Assembly (NCBI RefSeq): GCF_001044255.1
Contig: NZ_JYNX01000090.1
Location: 9,264 to 42,177, forward strand
Source: Mycolicibacterium chubuense
GTDB taxonomy: Bacteria; Actinomycetota; Actinomycetes; Mycobacteriales; Mycobacteriaceae
DNA: 32,914 bases
Reading direction: 5' to 3'
Shown here: positions 23,672-32,549 of the stretch, in pieces
Position numbering within the stretch: position 1 is the stretch's first letter
Layout: each line of letters begins with the position of its first letter
Translations under genes and position numbers: made by a program
Notes under the pieces: generated by a model
Told to the model about the DNA's origin: nothing
The model's input: the letters and a program-made list of their open reading frames with translations, nothing else
Database searches by the model: none

Positions 23672-25096
23672 TCACGTCTCCTCTGCAGTGGTGCCCACGG
23701 CAGTCTCCAACTCGGCGAGGGCTTGCTCGGTCAGCGGGATCAACGACCCCACATCCGGTATCACGCGACGACCCGAGACGTAGCCGAACGTCACCCGATC
23801 GGCGTAGGAACACATCGTCACGTTCAGTGCCTGACCGTCGATCGCCGTCGACACCGGATAGATCTCCTCGAGAAGCGCTCCGTTCCAATACAACCGGCTC
23901 GGTGGACCGGGAACGTTGGAGATCGACACGTTGTACCCGCGGCGCGCCCGCGGCGAAAAGGGCACGATCGGCGGCAGCACCGTGGCCGCGATGCTCGGTG
24001 CGAGCAGAAGCATCGTGGTGTTCGGACCGTGAACGCTCACCTGGTGCTTGGCCCACGCCATCGAGCGATGGACGCGGGCCAGCCGCTCGGCCGGGCTCGC
24101 CACGTCGGTGGCCAAGGGGCACAACTGCAGACCGAACAGATTCGCTTGCCGGTCTTCCTCGGTCACGTGGTCACGAGCACGGACGGTGACCGGGCAGATC
24201 GCCACCAGCGTGCTGTCGGGCAGTTCGTCGCGCGCGCCCAGCCACTCTCGGAGTGCCCCGGACACGACGGTCATCAGCACGTCGTTGGCGGTCACGGCGG
24301 CCGCGTTCTGGATGGCGCGGATGCGGGATTTCGGAAAAGTGGCTCCCGCGAACGTACGCTCTCGGCCGAGCCGGCCGTTGAATCGGGTGTAGGGCGCATC
24401 GATGGGCAGCACCGTGGTTCCGTCCGCGAGGCGGCCGATCGCCATTGCCAGCCCGCCGAGTACCACTCGCCCCGCGATGCCCACTCCGGACGCGAGGCCG
24501 TTGGTCGTCGCGCGCAGGAGCGACAGCGGATTGGGCAGCGGCCCGCGTGACCCGCCGTCATCCCGGGCGGTCGGTGCCGGAGCGGCGGCGTAGAGAGGTT
24601 GCATCGACCGGCTCGCAGGATCGGTGGAGAACGCGTCGGCGATCAATTTCAACCCGGCGACACCGTCGACCACGGTGTGGTGCACCTTGATGTAGAAGGC
24701 GAACCCGCCGTCGGGCAGGCCGTCGATCACGTACGCCATCCACATCGGTCGTGACCGGTCGAGCCGCTCGCTGTGCAGCGTGCTGATCAACTCCCACAAC
24801 GCTTCTCGGTCAGCGCGCGAGGAGAGCGTTCTTCGTTGCAGATGATCGCGCATGTCGACGCTGTGGTCCGAGCGCCACATCCACAGCCCCGCCGTGTCCA
24901 ATCCGACATGGGGGTGTCGCCGAAAACGCGGATCCAACTCCGCCGTCGCGGTCAACGCGTCCCGGTACAGGGCGTCGACATACCCGGGGCCGGCGTCCGG
25001 GGGTGGCGACAGGATCAGCAGCGCTGCGGTGTGCAGCGGGTCGGAGAGCAACTCCGCGGTCATCATGGCCGCGTCCAACGGCTCCAACGGGTCCAT
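23672..25096 (-). CDS. wax ester synthase / diacylglycerol acyltransferase (WS/DGAT)
   Basis: The 474-residue enzyme would join fatty acyl-CoA to a diacylglycerol or fatty alcohol, making storage triacylglycerol or wax ester. The condensation-type active site KVHHTVVDGVAG (HHxxxDG at about 139-145) is intact. Other family blocks are MDPLEPLDAAMMTAE at the start, DRSRPMWMAYVIDGL, and the C-terminal SNVPGPPSRLYWNGALLEEIYP and LNVTMCSYADRVTFGYV. The ATG at 25096 is supported because the family always begins with this LxxLDAxF/M-like opening. It heads an operon with the SDR. Mycobacteria carry many such synthases, and the DosR-controlled tgs1 is the best studied. A DosR-like palindrome lies about 92 bp upstream. 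Confidence 0.93.
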   Translation of the reverse strand: MDPLEPLDAAMMTAELLSDPLHTAALLILSPPPDAGPGYVDALYRDALTATAELDPRFRRHPHVGLDTAGLWMWRSDHSVDMRDHLQRRTLSSRADREALWELISTLHSERLDRSRPMWMAYVIDGLPDGGFAFYIKVHHTVVDGVAGLKLIADAFSTDPASRSMQPLYAAAPAPTARDDGGSRGPLPNPLSLLRATTNGLASGVGIAGRVVLGGLAMAIGRLADGTTVLPIDAPYTRFNGRLGRERTFAGATFPKSRIRAIQNAAAVTANDVLMTVVSGALREWLGARDELPDSTLVAICPVTVRARDHVTEEDRQANLFGLQLCPLATDVASPAERLARVHRSMAWAKHQVSVHGPNTTMLLLAPSIAATVLPPIVPFSPRARRGYNVSISNVPGPPSRLYWNGALLEEIYPVSTAIDGQALNVTMCSYADRVTFGYVSGRRVIPDVGSLIPLTEQALAELETAVGTTAEET

Positions 25097-25187
25097 CGGC
25101 CAGACCCAACTCCTTGCACTGATCGGTCTGGCAACATCGTCACCCCGGCACGCCGACGCCCACAAGTGCCCAGCAGACGGCACGGGC

Positions 25188-25201
25188 AGGACCTTGGTCC
25201 C
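25188..25201. promoter_or_regulatory. DosR-like palindrome between WS/DGAT and hydrolase genes
   Basis: AGGACCTTGGTCCC matches the DosR core GGGACTWWAGTCCC at 11 of 14 positions and contains the inverted repeat GGACC/GGTCC. It lies about 92 bp before the WS/DGAT start and 37 bp before the hydrolase ATG, so it could serve either. The match is imperfect and was found by eye. Confidence 0.4.
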
Positions 25202-25238
25202 TAGGTTCCGGTCACGCGCAGCACTAGCGTTCGGCGGC

Positions 25239-26453
25239 ATGGCGGCACCTGGAGGCGGTGAACCGCAGGTACCGGGCAAGGCTCCTCGCGGTTCCCGTGC
25301 TCTCGACCACTTCGTCCGGCCCTTCCAACGGACCGGCCGCTTCTACGCCCGATCATGGCGGGATTTCGTGGATCGTCGAGGTGATGAGATCCCCGTCGCG
25401 CTACCGACTCCCGCGCTCGCCGCCCAGGCTTTCCGCGACGAGATCGTTCTCACCGGCTTCCGCTTGTTCCGCCCCCTCAGCGACATCTCCGTCTTCGACC
25501 GCATCAACGCCGAGGTGCGCGCAGCAGTCGAGTTCTATTCCGACCAGGGCTATCTGGACAAACCCGAGAGCTTCTTCGCCGTCCCTCCGCCGCTGAGCGA
25601 GGTGACGGTCCGCCCGGTCGAAGCCGGGGGACGCCGCTATGAGCGGTTGGTCTTCGACAGCGGGTATCAGCCGCACGACGGTGAGCCCGGGCGCGACCGA
25701 TGGCTCGGGTACGCGGCGAACCGACGCGAATACGCGCTGCTGCTTCGGCACCGGCAACCCAGACCCTGGCTGGTATGCGTCCACGGTGCAGTGATGGGCC
25801 GCGGGCTGCTCGACCTCACGCTGTTTCGCGCCTGGCACCTGCACGAGGATCTCGGGCTGAACGTGGTGCTGCCCGTGCTGCCCATGCACGGACCACGCGC
25901 GCGCGGCCTGCCCCGCGGTGCGGTGTTCCCCGGCGAGGACGTTCTGGACGACGTGCATGCGACGGCTCAAGCGGTGTGGGATGTGCGCCGGTTGCTCTCC
26001 TGGATTCGCGGGCAGCAGCCCGACCCACCTCTCGGTCTGAACAGCATTTCCCTGGGCGGCTACATCGCGTCGTTGGTGGCCAGCCTCGAGGATGGTCTGC
26101 GCTGCGCGATCCTCGGTGTCCCGGTCTCCGATCTGACGGAGCTGCTCGGACGACACGCCGGGATCAGCCGCACCGATCCGCGCCGCGAAACCATCGCGCT
26201 GGCGCAGCCGCTCGGCCGGATGCTCTCACCGCTGTCGCTGACTCCCCGCATACCGCTGCAAGGCCGCTTCATCTATGCCGGGATCGCGGACCAGCTGGTG
26301 CACCCGCGCGAACAGGTGGTCCGCCTCTGGGAACACTGGGGCAGACCCGAGATCGTCTGGTACCGCGGCGGCCACACCGGCTTCTTCCAATCCCGGCCGG
26401 TGCAGCGGTTCGTGGACGCCGCGCTCGTGCAGGCCGGTCTCGTCGCGTCCTGA
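25239..26453 (+). CDS. alpha/beta hydrolase-fold protein (esterase/acyltransferase-like)
   Basis: The 404-residue product starts at ATG 25239; the longer open frame upstream only shadows the WS/DGAT gene. A 170-residue N-terminal region (LDHFVRPFQRTGRFYARSWRD onward) precedes the hydrolase fold. There the oxyanion VCVHGAVMGRG sits at about 180-189, the nucleophile elbow is LNSISLGGYIA with Ser about 271, FIYAGIADQLV supplies Asp about 351 and YRGGHTGFF supplies His about 379. The elbow lacks the usual first Gly (Ser269 instead), as in some ABHD18-like proteins. No signal peptide is visible. Divergence from the WS/DGAT operon suggests a lipid-related role, by inference. Confidence 0.83.
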   Translation: MAAPGGGEPQVPGKAPRGSRALDHFVRPFQRTGRFYARSWRDFVDRRGDEIPVALPTPALAAQAFRDEIVLTGFRLFRPLSDISVFDRINAEVRAAVEFYSDQGYLDKPESFFAVPPPLSEVTVRPVEAGGRRYERLVFDSGYQPHDGEPGRDRWLGYAANRREYALLLRHRQPRPWLVCVHGAVMGRGLLDLTLFRAWHLHEDLGLNVVLPVLPMHGPRARGLPRGAVFPGEDVLDDVHATAQAVWDVRRLLSWIRGQQPDPPLGLNSISLGGYIASLVASLEDGLRCAILGVPVSDLTELLGRHAGISRTDPRRETIALAQPLGRMLSPLSLTPRIPLQGRFIYAGIADQLVHPREQVVRLWEHWGRPEIVWYRGGHTGFFQSRPVQRFVDAALVQAGLVAS

Positions 26454-26468
26454 CCCGGGTGCTGCGGC

Positions 26469-27659
26469 TCAGAGCCGGCCCTTGAGGATGCGGTGCCAGT
26501 ACACCGCAGGCAGAACGTAGCGATCGAACGCCCACGCTGAGCGACGCGGCTTGGTGGTGTCGATGAACGACGGCAGCGACGACGTGATCTCGCCGGTGCG
26601 GTCGAACTCGCCGGCGATCAGCCGGTGTCGGTCCGTGGTGATCGGCGCGACCGTGTACCCGTCGTAAGCCGTCATCTCCTCTCCGCGGCGCGCGGCGGCG
26701 AGATTGTCGACCAGGATCGCGATCTGGCGGCGCAACGCCCCGCCGGACGGATCGGTGTCGACGGCGGCGCCGTCGCCGGCGGCCCAGATGTTCGGATGAT
26801 CACGGTGGGCGAAAGTGGCGGGGTCGATGTCGACGAGCCCGTGCGGCTGAGCGCCGGTCAGCCCCGAGGTCTGCAGCCACCGCGGGCCTCGGTACGGCGG
26901 GACCAGATGAAGCAGGTCGTAGGTCAGCCGTTCCCCGGTCCCGACGGTGATCGACCGTGACCCTGGCTCCAGAGAGGTCACCCGGGTGCCGTGCAGGACG
27001 CGAACATCCAACTCCTGCAGGCTTTCTGAGAGACGAGCGTCGATGGCGGGGACACCGAGCAGGTGCGGCCGGTCGATGACGAGGGTGATGCTCACCCCGG
27101 GCAGCAGTCCGCTGCGCCGCCAATGGCCGGCGGCCAGGAACAGCGGCTTGATCGTGGTTCCGGTGCAGCTCACCGGCGGGCGGGGCACCGTGAACACGGC
27201 GTGTCCCCCGGGCCGCATCGCGCTCACCAGATCCCAGGTCTTCTCGGCGTGGTCGAGATAGTTGCTCGCCACCGCCGGGGTCCGCAGCGCCGCCGCGATA
27301 CCGGGCAGTTCGTCGTCGTCGGGCACCAGACCCGTTCCGATCACGAGGTCTTCGTAGCGGTACCGGCGCCCGGAGGCGCACTCGACCATGGCCGCGGCCG
27401 CGTCGACGGCGACCACCGTGTCGCGGATCCATGTACAACCGGGCGGCGTCACCGACCGTTGCGTCCGTTCCGCGCGACGCAGGCTCGCCTCGCCACCCCC
27501 GACGTAGGACAGCAGCGGGCGGTAGGTGTGCACGGTTTGCGGCTCGATCACCGCGACGTGTCCGAAACCCCTGCGGAGCAAGCGGGCTGCGGCGCTCAGC
27601 CCGGCGTTGCCGCCGCCGATGACCAGGACGTCGAAGTGCTGGTCTCCGCCATGGCTCAT
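26469..27659 (-). CDS. sulfide:quinone oxidoreductase-like FAD-dependent oxidoreductase
   Basis: The 396-residue flavoprotein has an N-terminal FAD motif VLVIGGGNAGLSAAARLLRR, LVIGTGLVP, PRPPVSCTGTTIKPLFLA (Cys165, equivalent to the first redox Cys of SQR), and NIWAAGDGAAVDTD for FAD binding. It ends with KPRRSAWAFDRYVLPAVYWHRILKG, the quinone/membrane tail typical of type II-like SQRs. In active SQRs the second redox Cys lies in GDC; here it is GDG, and no Cys follows residue 165. ATG 27659 (MSHGGDQHFD) is chosen; the very long frame upstream is antisense to the phospholipase gene. Membrane quinone reduction with another donor is possible. Confidence 0.88.
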   Translation of the reverse strand: MSHGGDQHFDVLVIGGGNAGLSAAARLLRRGFGHVAVIEPQTVHTYRPLLSYVGGGEASLRRAERTQRSVTPPGCTWIRDTVVAVDAAAAMVECASGRRYRYEDLVIGTGLVPDDDELPGIAAALRTPAVASNYLDHAEKTWDLVSAMRPGGHAVFTVPRPPVSCTGTTIKPLFLAAGHWRRSGLLPGVSITLVIDRPHLLGVPAIDARLSESLQELDVRVLHGTRVTSLEPGSRSITVGTGERLTYDLLHLVPPYRGPRWLQTSGLTGAQPHGLVDIDPATFAHRDHPNIWAAGDGAAVDTDPSGGALRRQIAILVDNLAAARRGEEMTAYDGYTVAPITTDRHRLIAGEFDRTGEITSSLPSFIDTTKPRRSAWAFDRYVLPAVYWHRILKGRL

Positions 27660-27710
27660 CCCGGCGTCGTACCCCGGTTCCGCGGCCGGAAACCCGGGTA
27701 TGCGTACCCC
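27660..27710. promoter_or_regulatory. 51-bp divergent promoter gap between SQR-like and phospholipase D genes
   Basis: Both genes must be driven from this short stretch, so their promoters probably overlap. It holds the direct repeat CGTACCCCG (27668-27676, and again at 27703-27711) and an inverted repeat GGGTA-TGCG-TACCC (27696-27709). No clear consensus hexamers were found. Confidence 0.4.
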
Positions 27711-29303
27711 GTGTCGGTCACCACGGACTGGTTCCTCACCGGGAGGGAGCGCGGCAACGGCGCCTCCTCGATCCCCGACTGGCGCGACGGGAACCGGGTC
27801 GAGCCCCTGATCCACGGTGCCACCTACTTCGACCGGCTCGCGACCGAGGTGGACAGCCTGGGTCCCGGCGATCACCTGTTCTTCACCGACTGGCGCGGCG
27901 ACCCGGACGAGCGGGTGCGCGACGGCGGCCCCAAGTTCGCCGAACTGTTCTCCCGCGCCGCCGAGCGCGGCGTCGTGGTGAAGGGTCTGGTGTGGCGCTC
28001 GCACCTGGACGCGTTCGCCTACAGCGAGGAGGAGAACCAGCACCTCGGGGAGGCCATCGAGGCGGCCGGCGGGGAGGTGCTGCTCGATCAGCGGGTCCGC
28101 TTCGGCGGCTCCCACCACCAGAAGCTGGTGGTGCTGCGGCGGCCCGGTCGGCCCGAACGGGACGTCGCGTTCGCCGGCGGCATCGACCTGTGCCACTCCC
28201 GCCGAGACGACGCCGACCACCACGGCGATCCGCAGGCGGTGCAGATGGCGCGCCAGTACGGGGACCGACCGCCCTGGCACGACGTACAGCTGCGGATCCA
28301 GGGGCCGATCGTCGGCGCGCTGGATCATGCGTTCCGGGAACGGTGGACCGATCCCGCACCTCTGGACATGCTCTCCCCGATCGCCTGGGTGGTCGACAAA
28401 CTGCGCCGGGCCGACCTGGACGCCGGTGAACTCCCGCCGCAGCCGCCCGATCCGCCGCCGTGCGGCCCGCACGCCGTGCAGGTGCTGCGCACCTATCCCG
28501 ACGCCCACTTCGAGTACGCGTTCGCGCCGCACGGTGAGCGCAGTATCGCGCGCGGCTACACCAAGGCGATTCGGCGGGCGCGACGGCTGATCTATCTGGA
28601 GGACCAGTACCTGTGGTCCAAACAGGTCTCGCATCTGCTCGCCGAAGCGCTGGTGGCCAATCCCGAGTTGCACCTGATCGCGGTGGTCCCCAGGCATCCC
28701 GACGTCGACGGCAAGTTGTCGCTGCCGCCCAACCAGGTCGGCCGCCAGCAGGCCATCGAGACGTGCCGGCGCGCCGACCCCGGCCGGGTGCACATCTTCG
28801 ATCTCGAGAATCGAGCGGGTACACCGGTGTACGTGCACGCCAAGGTGTGCGTCATCGACGACGTCTGGGCGTGTGTGGGCAGCGACAACTTCAACCGGCG
28901 GTCGTGGACGCACGACAGCGAGCTGTCCTGCGCGGTGCTCGACGGCACCCGCGATGATCGCGAGCCCCTCGATCCGGCCGGTCGGGGGGACGGCGCGCGG
29001 GTGTTCGCGCGCGATCTCCGATTGCGCCTGCTCCGTGAACATCTCGACCGCGCCGCCGACGGCAGCGACGACGGCGGGCTGCTGGATCCGGCGTCGGTGG
29101 TGGACGCCGTCACCGCGTCGGCGAAGGCGCTCCAGGAGTGGCACGACGGCGGTCGGCGCGGTGCGCGACCGCCGGGCCGGCTGCGTCCGCACGAACCCGA
29201 ACGGCTCGGCACACTGACGCGGATGTGGGCCGAACCGTTGTACCGCGCCGTCTACGATCCCGACGGCCGGTCCTACCGCGATCGCCTGCGCCGCCGGTGG
29301 TGA
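27711..29303 (+). CDS. phospholipase D family protein
   Basis: The product is 530 residues from GTG 27711; the upstream open frame is antisense to the SQR-like gene. Two HKD half-sites form the active centre. The first is GGSHHQKLVVL (His136, Lys138), whose Asp is displaced by an inserted RRPGRPERD loop. The second is YVHAKVCVIDD (His376, Lys378, Asp383) followed by GSDNFNRRSW. RARRLIYLEDQYLWSKQV and VPRHPDVDGK are also typical PLD blocks. No signal peptide is evident, so it may act on membrane phospholipids from the cytoplasm or be exported by another route. The hemerythrin gene follows 37 bp later on the same strand and is probably co-transcribed. Confidence 0.92.
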   Translation: MSVTTDWFLTGRERGNGASSIPDWRDGNRVEPLIHGATYFDRLATEVDSLGPGDHLFFTDWRGDPDERVRDGGPKFAELFSRAAERGVVVKGLVWRSHLDAFAYSEEENQHLGEAIEAAGGEVLLDQRVRFGGSHHQKLVVLRRPGRPERDVAFAGGIDLCHSRRDDADHHGDPQAVQMARQYGDRPPWHDVQLRIQGPIVGALDHAFRERWTDPAPLDMLSPIAWVVDKLRRADLDAGELPPQPPDPPPCGPHAVQVLRTYPDAHFEYAFAPHGERSIARGYTKAIRRARRLIYLEDQYLWSKQVSHLLAEALVANPELHLIAVVPRHPDVDGKLSLPPNQVGRQQAIETCRRADPGRVHIFDLENRAGTPVYVHAKVCVIDDVWACVGSDNFNRRSWTHDSELSCAVLDGTRDDREPLDPAGRGDGARVFARDLRLRLLREHLDRAADGSDDGGLLDPASVVDAVTASAKALQEWHDGGRRGARPPGRLRPHEPERLGTLTRMWAEPLYRAVYDPDGRSYRDRLRRRW

Positions 29304-29340
29304 GTGCTTGGGCCGGGGCACCCGGGGGTACCGTCCCGGC

Positions 29341-29865
29341 ATGGCCGACATCATCGATCTCATCTACGCCGATCACGACTGGCTGCGCCGCCAGTTCTTC
29401 CGGCTCGACGACGCGAGGACCCCCGACGAACTCGCCGCGATCTGGAAGGCGCTCGGCACCCGGCTCGACGCGCACGCCGACGCCGAGGAGACGGTGTTCT
29501 ACCCGGCGCTGCTGGCCCACGGCGGCCGGGACGACCCCGGCAACCCCGAGGGTGACCCCGAGGACGAGACCGAGGACGCGATCACCGACCACAACGCGAT
29601 CCGCGACGCGGTCCGGCAGTCGCGGCGCCACGATCCGGGGAGCGAGGAGTGGTTCGAGGCGGTGAACACGGCCCGCAAGGAGAACGGTTCGCACCTCGAC
29701 GAGGAGGAGCGCGAGGCGATGCCGGACTTCATCAAGAGCGCCACCCACGACTTACGCCACGAGCTGGGCGCGAAGTGGCTGCAGTTCTACGCCGAGCGTG
29801 AGTCCGTCACGGGCATCGACACCTCCGACAAGGACGCCGACGAGTACATCGAGGAGCACTCCTAG
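29341..29865 (+). CDS. hemerythrin HHE-domain protein
   Basis: The 174-residue product is a four-helix bundle with the expected di-iron ligands: His12 (LIYADHDWLRRQ), His45 and Glu49/50 (DAHADAEETVFYP), His84 (ITDHNAIRDAV), and His118 with Glu122/123 (NGSHLDEEEREAMPDF). A C-terminal acidic tail (KDADEYIEEHS) follows. ATG 29341 is chosen as the start of the domain; the upstream open frame is non-conserved. Such proteins bind oxygen, nitric oxide or iron and often respond to oxidative or hypoxic stress. It follows the phospholipase D gene in the same direction. Its 3' end lies 5 bp from the convergent adhE stop. Confidence 0.92.
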   Translation: MADIIDLIYADHDWLRRQFFRLDDARTPDELAAIWKALGTRLDAHADAEETVFYPALLAHGGRDDPGNPEGDPEDETEDAITDHNAIRDAVRQSRRHDPGSEEWFEAVNTARKENGSHLDEEEREAMPDFIKSATHDLRHELGAKWLQFYAERESVTGIDTSDKDADEYIEEHS

Positions 29866-29870
29866 CGCCC

Positions 29871-32471
29871 CTACGGCTGATCGGACCCGTAGTACCCGCG
29901 CCGGAGCAGTTCGGTGATCTCACTGACCAGCGGCATCCGCGGGTTGGTCCGGTTGCTCAGATCCTCGAACGCCGTCATCGCCAATGTCGGCAGGGCGGCG
30001 AGAAATTCGTCCTCGTCGACACCGGCCATCTTCAGAGAGCGCGGCATCTGGACCCGGCTCAGCAGCTCCTCGACCCCCGCGAGCAGCCGGGCCCGGCTGT
30101 CTTCGGGTTCGTGTCCACCGAAGATGAGCCGGCCGATCTGGGCGTATTTGTCGGGCGCGATGTACGCCGAGTATCCGGGCGCGGGCATGAACTTGCTCGG
30201 CAGTTCGGCGTTGTAGCGCAGTACATGCGGCAGGAAGACGGCGTTCGCGCGGCCGTGGGCGATACCGAACCGCGCGCCGACGGCGTGGGCCAGCGCGTGA
30301 TTGGTCCCGACGAACGCGTTCGAGAAGGCCAGCCCGGCCAGCGTCGCCGCATTCGACATGTCAGTGCGCGCCTCGAGGTCGTCGGGATCGCGGTAGGCCC
30401 GCGGCAGCGCGTCGAAGATCAGTCGCGCCGCCTGTGCGCACAACGCGTCGGTGTAGGGCGACGCGAAGATCGACACGGCCGCCTCCAGCGCGTGGGTGAG
30501 CGCGTCGATGCCGGTGTCCGCGGTCAGCGTGGGCGGCATCGACGACGTCAGCACCGGGTCGACGATGGCGAGGTCGGGCACCAGGCTGTAGTCGACCAGG
30601 GTCTCCTTCTTGCCGCGCACGGTCAGCACCGCCGCCGGAGACACCTCCGATCCGGTTCCCGACGTCGTCGGGACCGCGACCAGGTGGAGCCGGTGCCGAT
30701 CGGTCGGATAGTCGGCCACCCGTTTACGGGGATCGAGGAACGGCATGGTGAGCTCGTCGAGCGACTTCTCGGGGTGTTCGTAGAACAACCGCATCGCCTT
30801 GCCCGCGTCCAGCACCGACCCGCCGCCCACGGCGATCAGAGCGTCGGGCTGCACGCGCTGCAGCAGCTCGACACCGCGGCGGATCGTCTCCTCGTCCGGC
30901 TCCGGCGTCACCTCGCTGAAGACCTGCACGTGCCGGGCCCGCAGCTTGCCGCGCACCAGATCCACCACTCCGCGCCCATCGGTCAGCGCGTCGGTGATCA
31001 CCACGACGGTCGCGCAGTCGAGGTCGCGCAGATTCTCCAGCGCGCCCGCGTTGAAGTAGGTGTTGGCGGGGACGCGGAACCACTGCGGCGGGGGGCGCCG
31101 CTGCGCAACGGTTTTGATGTTCAGCAGCTGGCGGTAGTTGACGTTCTCCGTGGTACTCGACCCGCCCCAGGTTCCGCAGCCCAGCGAGAACGTCGGCGTC
31201 AGATTGTTGTAGACACCGCCGAGTGCGCCGACGGCGGTCGGTGCGTTGACGAGGATGCGTCCGGTGCGCACCGCCGCGCTGTATGCGTCGACCACGGCCT
31301 GGTCGTGGGCGTACACCGCCGAGGTGTGCCCCAGCCCGCCGTGCTCGGTGACCAGCACGGCGACGTCGATCGCGTGGCGGACGTCGCGGGCCCGGACCAC
31401 CCCGAGCACCGGCATCAGCTTCTCGGCGACCAGCGGGTGCGCGGCCAGCTCGTCGAGATCCGCAGGCAGCGCGGCGAGCAACACCTTGACCGTCGGTGGC
31501 ACCGAGAAGCCGGCTCGCGCAGCGAGTTCCGGTGCCTTCTGGCCCAGGGCATCGAGTGAGATCTTGTCACCGCAGCCGAACGCGAACCGGGTGATCGCCG
31601 CGGCCTCGTCGTCGGTGAGCAGCCGGGCGCCCATCCGCTCGAACTCGGCGATCATGGCGTCGTAGATCTCGTCGTCGATCACGCAGGTCTGCTCGGCGGG
31701 GCAGATCACCGACGAGTCGAACGTCTTGGAGATCAGGATGTCGACCACCGCGCCCTTGAGGTCGGCGGTCTTGTGGATGTAGATGGGCGCGTTGCCCGGC
31801 CCGACGCACAGTCCCGGCTTGCCCGACGCGCTCGCCAGCGCCACGATCTTCGGTCCGCCCGTCACCCAGATGAAATCGACCGCCGGGTGCCGGAACAGGT
31901 AGTGGGTGATCTCGTGGGCCTCGTCGGGGATCACCTGCAGCGCCCCGGCGGGCATACCCGCCGCCTCGGCGGCCGCCCGCAGGATCTCCACGCTGCGTTG
32001 ACAAGACCTGACCGCATACGGTGAGGGTCGAAACACGATGGCGTTGCGCGTTTTCGCCGCGACAATGGCTTTGAAGAGCACCGTCGACGTGGGGTTGGTG
32101 ACCGGCGTGATGGCCAGCACCACCCCGATCGGTTCGGCGACGTGGACGATGTTGTGCTCGACGTCGGTGTCGATGACCCCGACCGACTTCTTGTCGCGCA
32201 GGTAGTCGTGGAGGAACTCGGTGGCGACGTAGTTCTTGACCACCTTGTCTTCGAAGACGCCGAAGCCGGTCTCCTCGATCGCCACGCCGGCGAGTTCGGC
32301 CGCCGCCCGCACCCCCGCGCGGACCATCGCCTCGACGATCCGGTCGACCTGCTCCTGGTCGAGGGCGCGGAACTCGGTGGCGGCGGCCGCCGCGGTGGCC
32401 ACCACCGCGTCGATCTCGGCGGTGCGGCGGGCGTCGATGTCCGGCTCATGAACAGCGGTGCTCGGGGGCAT
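29871..32471 (-). CDS. adhE: bifunctional acetaldehyde-CoA / alcohol dehydrogenase AdhE
   Basis: The 866-residue enzyme reduces acetyl-CoA to acetaldehyde and then ethanol, reoxidising two NADH, and is the typical fermentative alcohol dehydrogenase. The N-terminal aldehyde dehydrogenase half (about 1-440) shows AEPIGVVLAITPVTNPTST and FDSSVICPAEQTCVID with the catalytic Cys near 257. After a linker (QWFRVPANTYFNAGAL), the iron-dependent alcohol dehydrogenase half shows VGGGSVLDAGKAMRL, TGTGSEVSPAAV, DTGIDALTHALEAAVS, and NHALAHAVGARFGIAHGRANA with the metal-binding His residues. ATG 32471 is fixed by GAGGAGGT 6 nt upstream. It stands alone, with a DosR-like palindrome about 80 bp upstream. 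Confidence 0.96.
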   Translation of the reverse strand: MPPSTAVHEPDIDARRTAEIDAVVATAAAAATEFRALDQEQVDRIVEAMVRAGVRAAAELAGVAIEETGFGVFEDKVVKNYVATEFLHDYLRDKKSVGVIDTDVEHNIVHVAEPIGVVLAITPVTNPTSTVLFKAIVAAKTRNAIVFRPSPYAVRSCQRSVEILRAAAEAAGMPAGALQVIPDEAHEITHYLFRHPAVDFIWVTGGPKIVALASASGKPGLCVGPGNAPIYIHKTADLKGAVVDILISKTFDSSVICPAEQTCVIDDEIYDAMIAEFERMGARLLTDDEAAAITRFAFGCGDKISLDALGQKAPELAARAGFSVPPTVKVLLAALPADLDELAAHPLVAEKLMPVLGVVRARDVRHAIDVAVLVTEHGGLGHTSAVYAHDQAVVDAYSAAVRTGRILVNAPTAVGALGGVYNNLTPTFSLGCGTWGGSSTTENVNYRQLLNIKTVAQRRPPPQWFRVPANTYFNAGALENLRDLDCATVVVITDALTDGRGVVDLVRGKLRARHVQVFSEVTPEPDEETIRRGVELLQRVQPDALIAVGGGSVLDAGKAMRLFYEHPEKSLDELTMPFLDPRKRVADYPTDRHRLHLVAVPTTSGTGSEVSPAAVLTVRGKKETLVDYSLVPDLAIVDPVLTSSMPPTLTADTGIDALTHALEAAVSIFASPYTDALCAQAARLIFDALPRAYRDPDDLEARTDMSNAATLAGLAFSNAFVGTNHALAHAVGARFGIAHGRANAVFLPHVLRYNAELPSKFMPAPGYSAYIAPDKYAQIGRLIFGGHEPEDSRARLLAGVEELLSRVQMPRSLKMAGVDEDEFLAALPTLAMTAFEDLSNRTNPRMPLVSEITELLRRGYYGSDQP

Positions 32472-32477
32472 CGGCTG

Positions 32478-32485
32478 ACCTCCTC
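32478..32485 (-). promoter_or_regulatory. ribosome binding site of adhE
   Basis: GAGGAGGT on the minus strand lies 6 nt before the ATG at 32471. It is a strong Shine-Dalgarno and excludes the longer open frame that reaches 32522. Confidence 0.85.
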
Positions 32486-32549
32486 GGTGCAGGGCGCGCG
32501 CAGCTTCGTACGCCGGTGTCATCGTCGGCCCCGCGCCCGCAGGTGACTA

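Noticed and set aside
29324-29337. GGGGGTACCGTCCC as a third DosR box before the hemerythrin gene
   Set aside because: The outer G and C runs match, but the ACTWWAGT centre does not, and the site ends 3 nt before the ATG, a poor place for an activator.
27660-29363. Long minus-strand open frame joined upstream of the SQR-like protein (964 residues in total)
   Set aside because: It is fully antisense to the phospholipase D gene with intact HKD motifs, and its composition is Arg/Pro/Gly-rich with no domain. The FAD domain begins at MSHGG (27659).
30111-31559. 482-residue plus-strand open frame
   Set aside because: It is antisense to adhE, His/Arg/Gln-rich with no recognisable motif, and explained by high GC.
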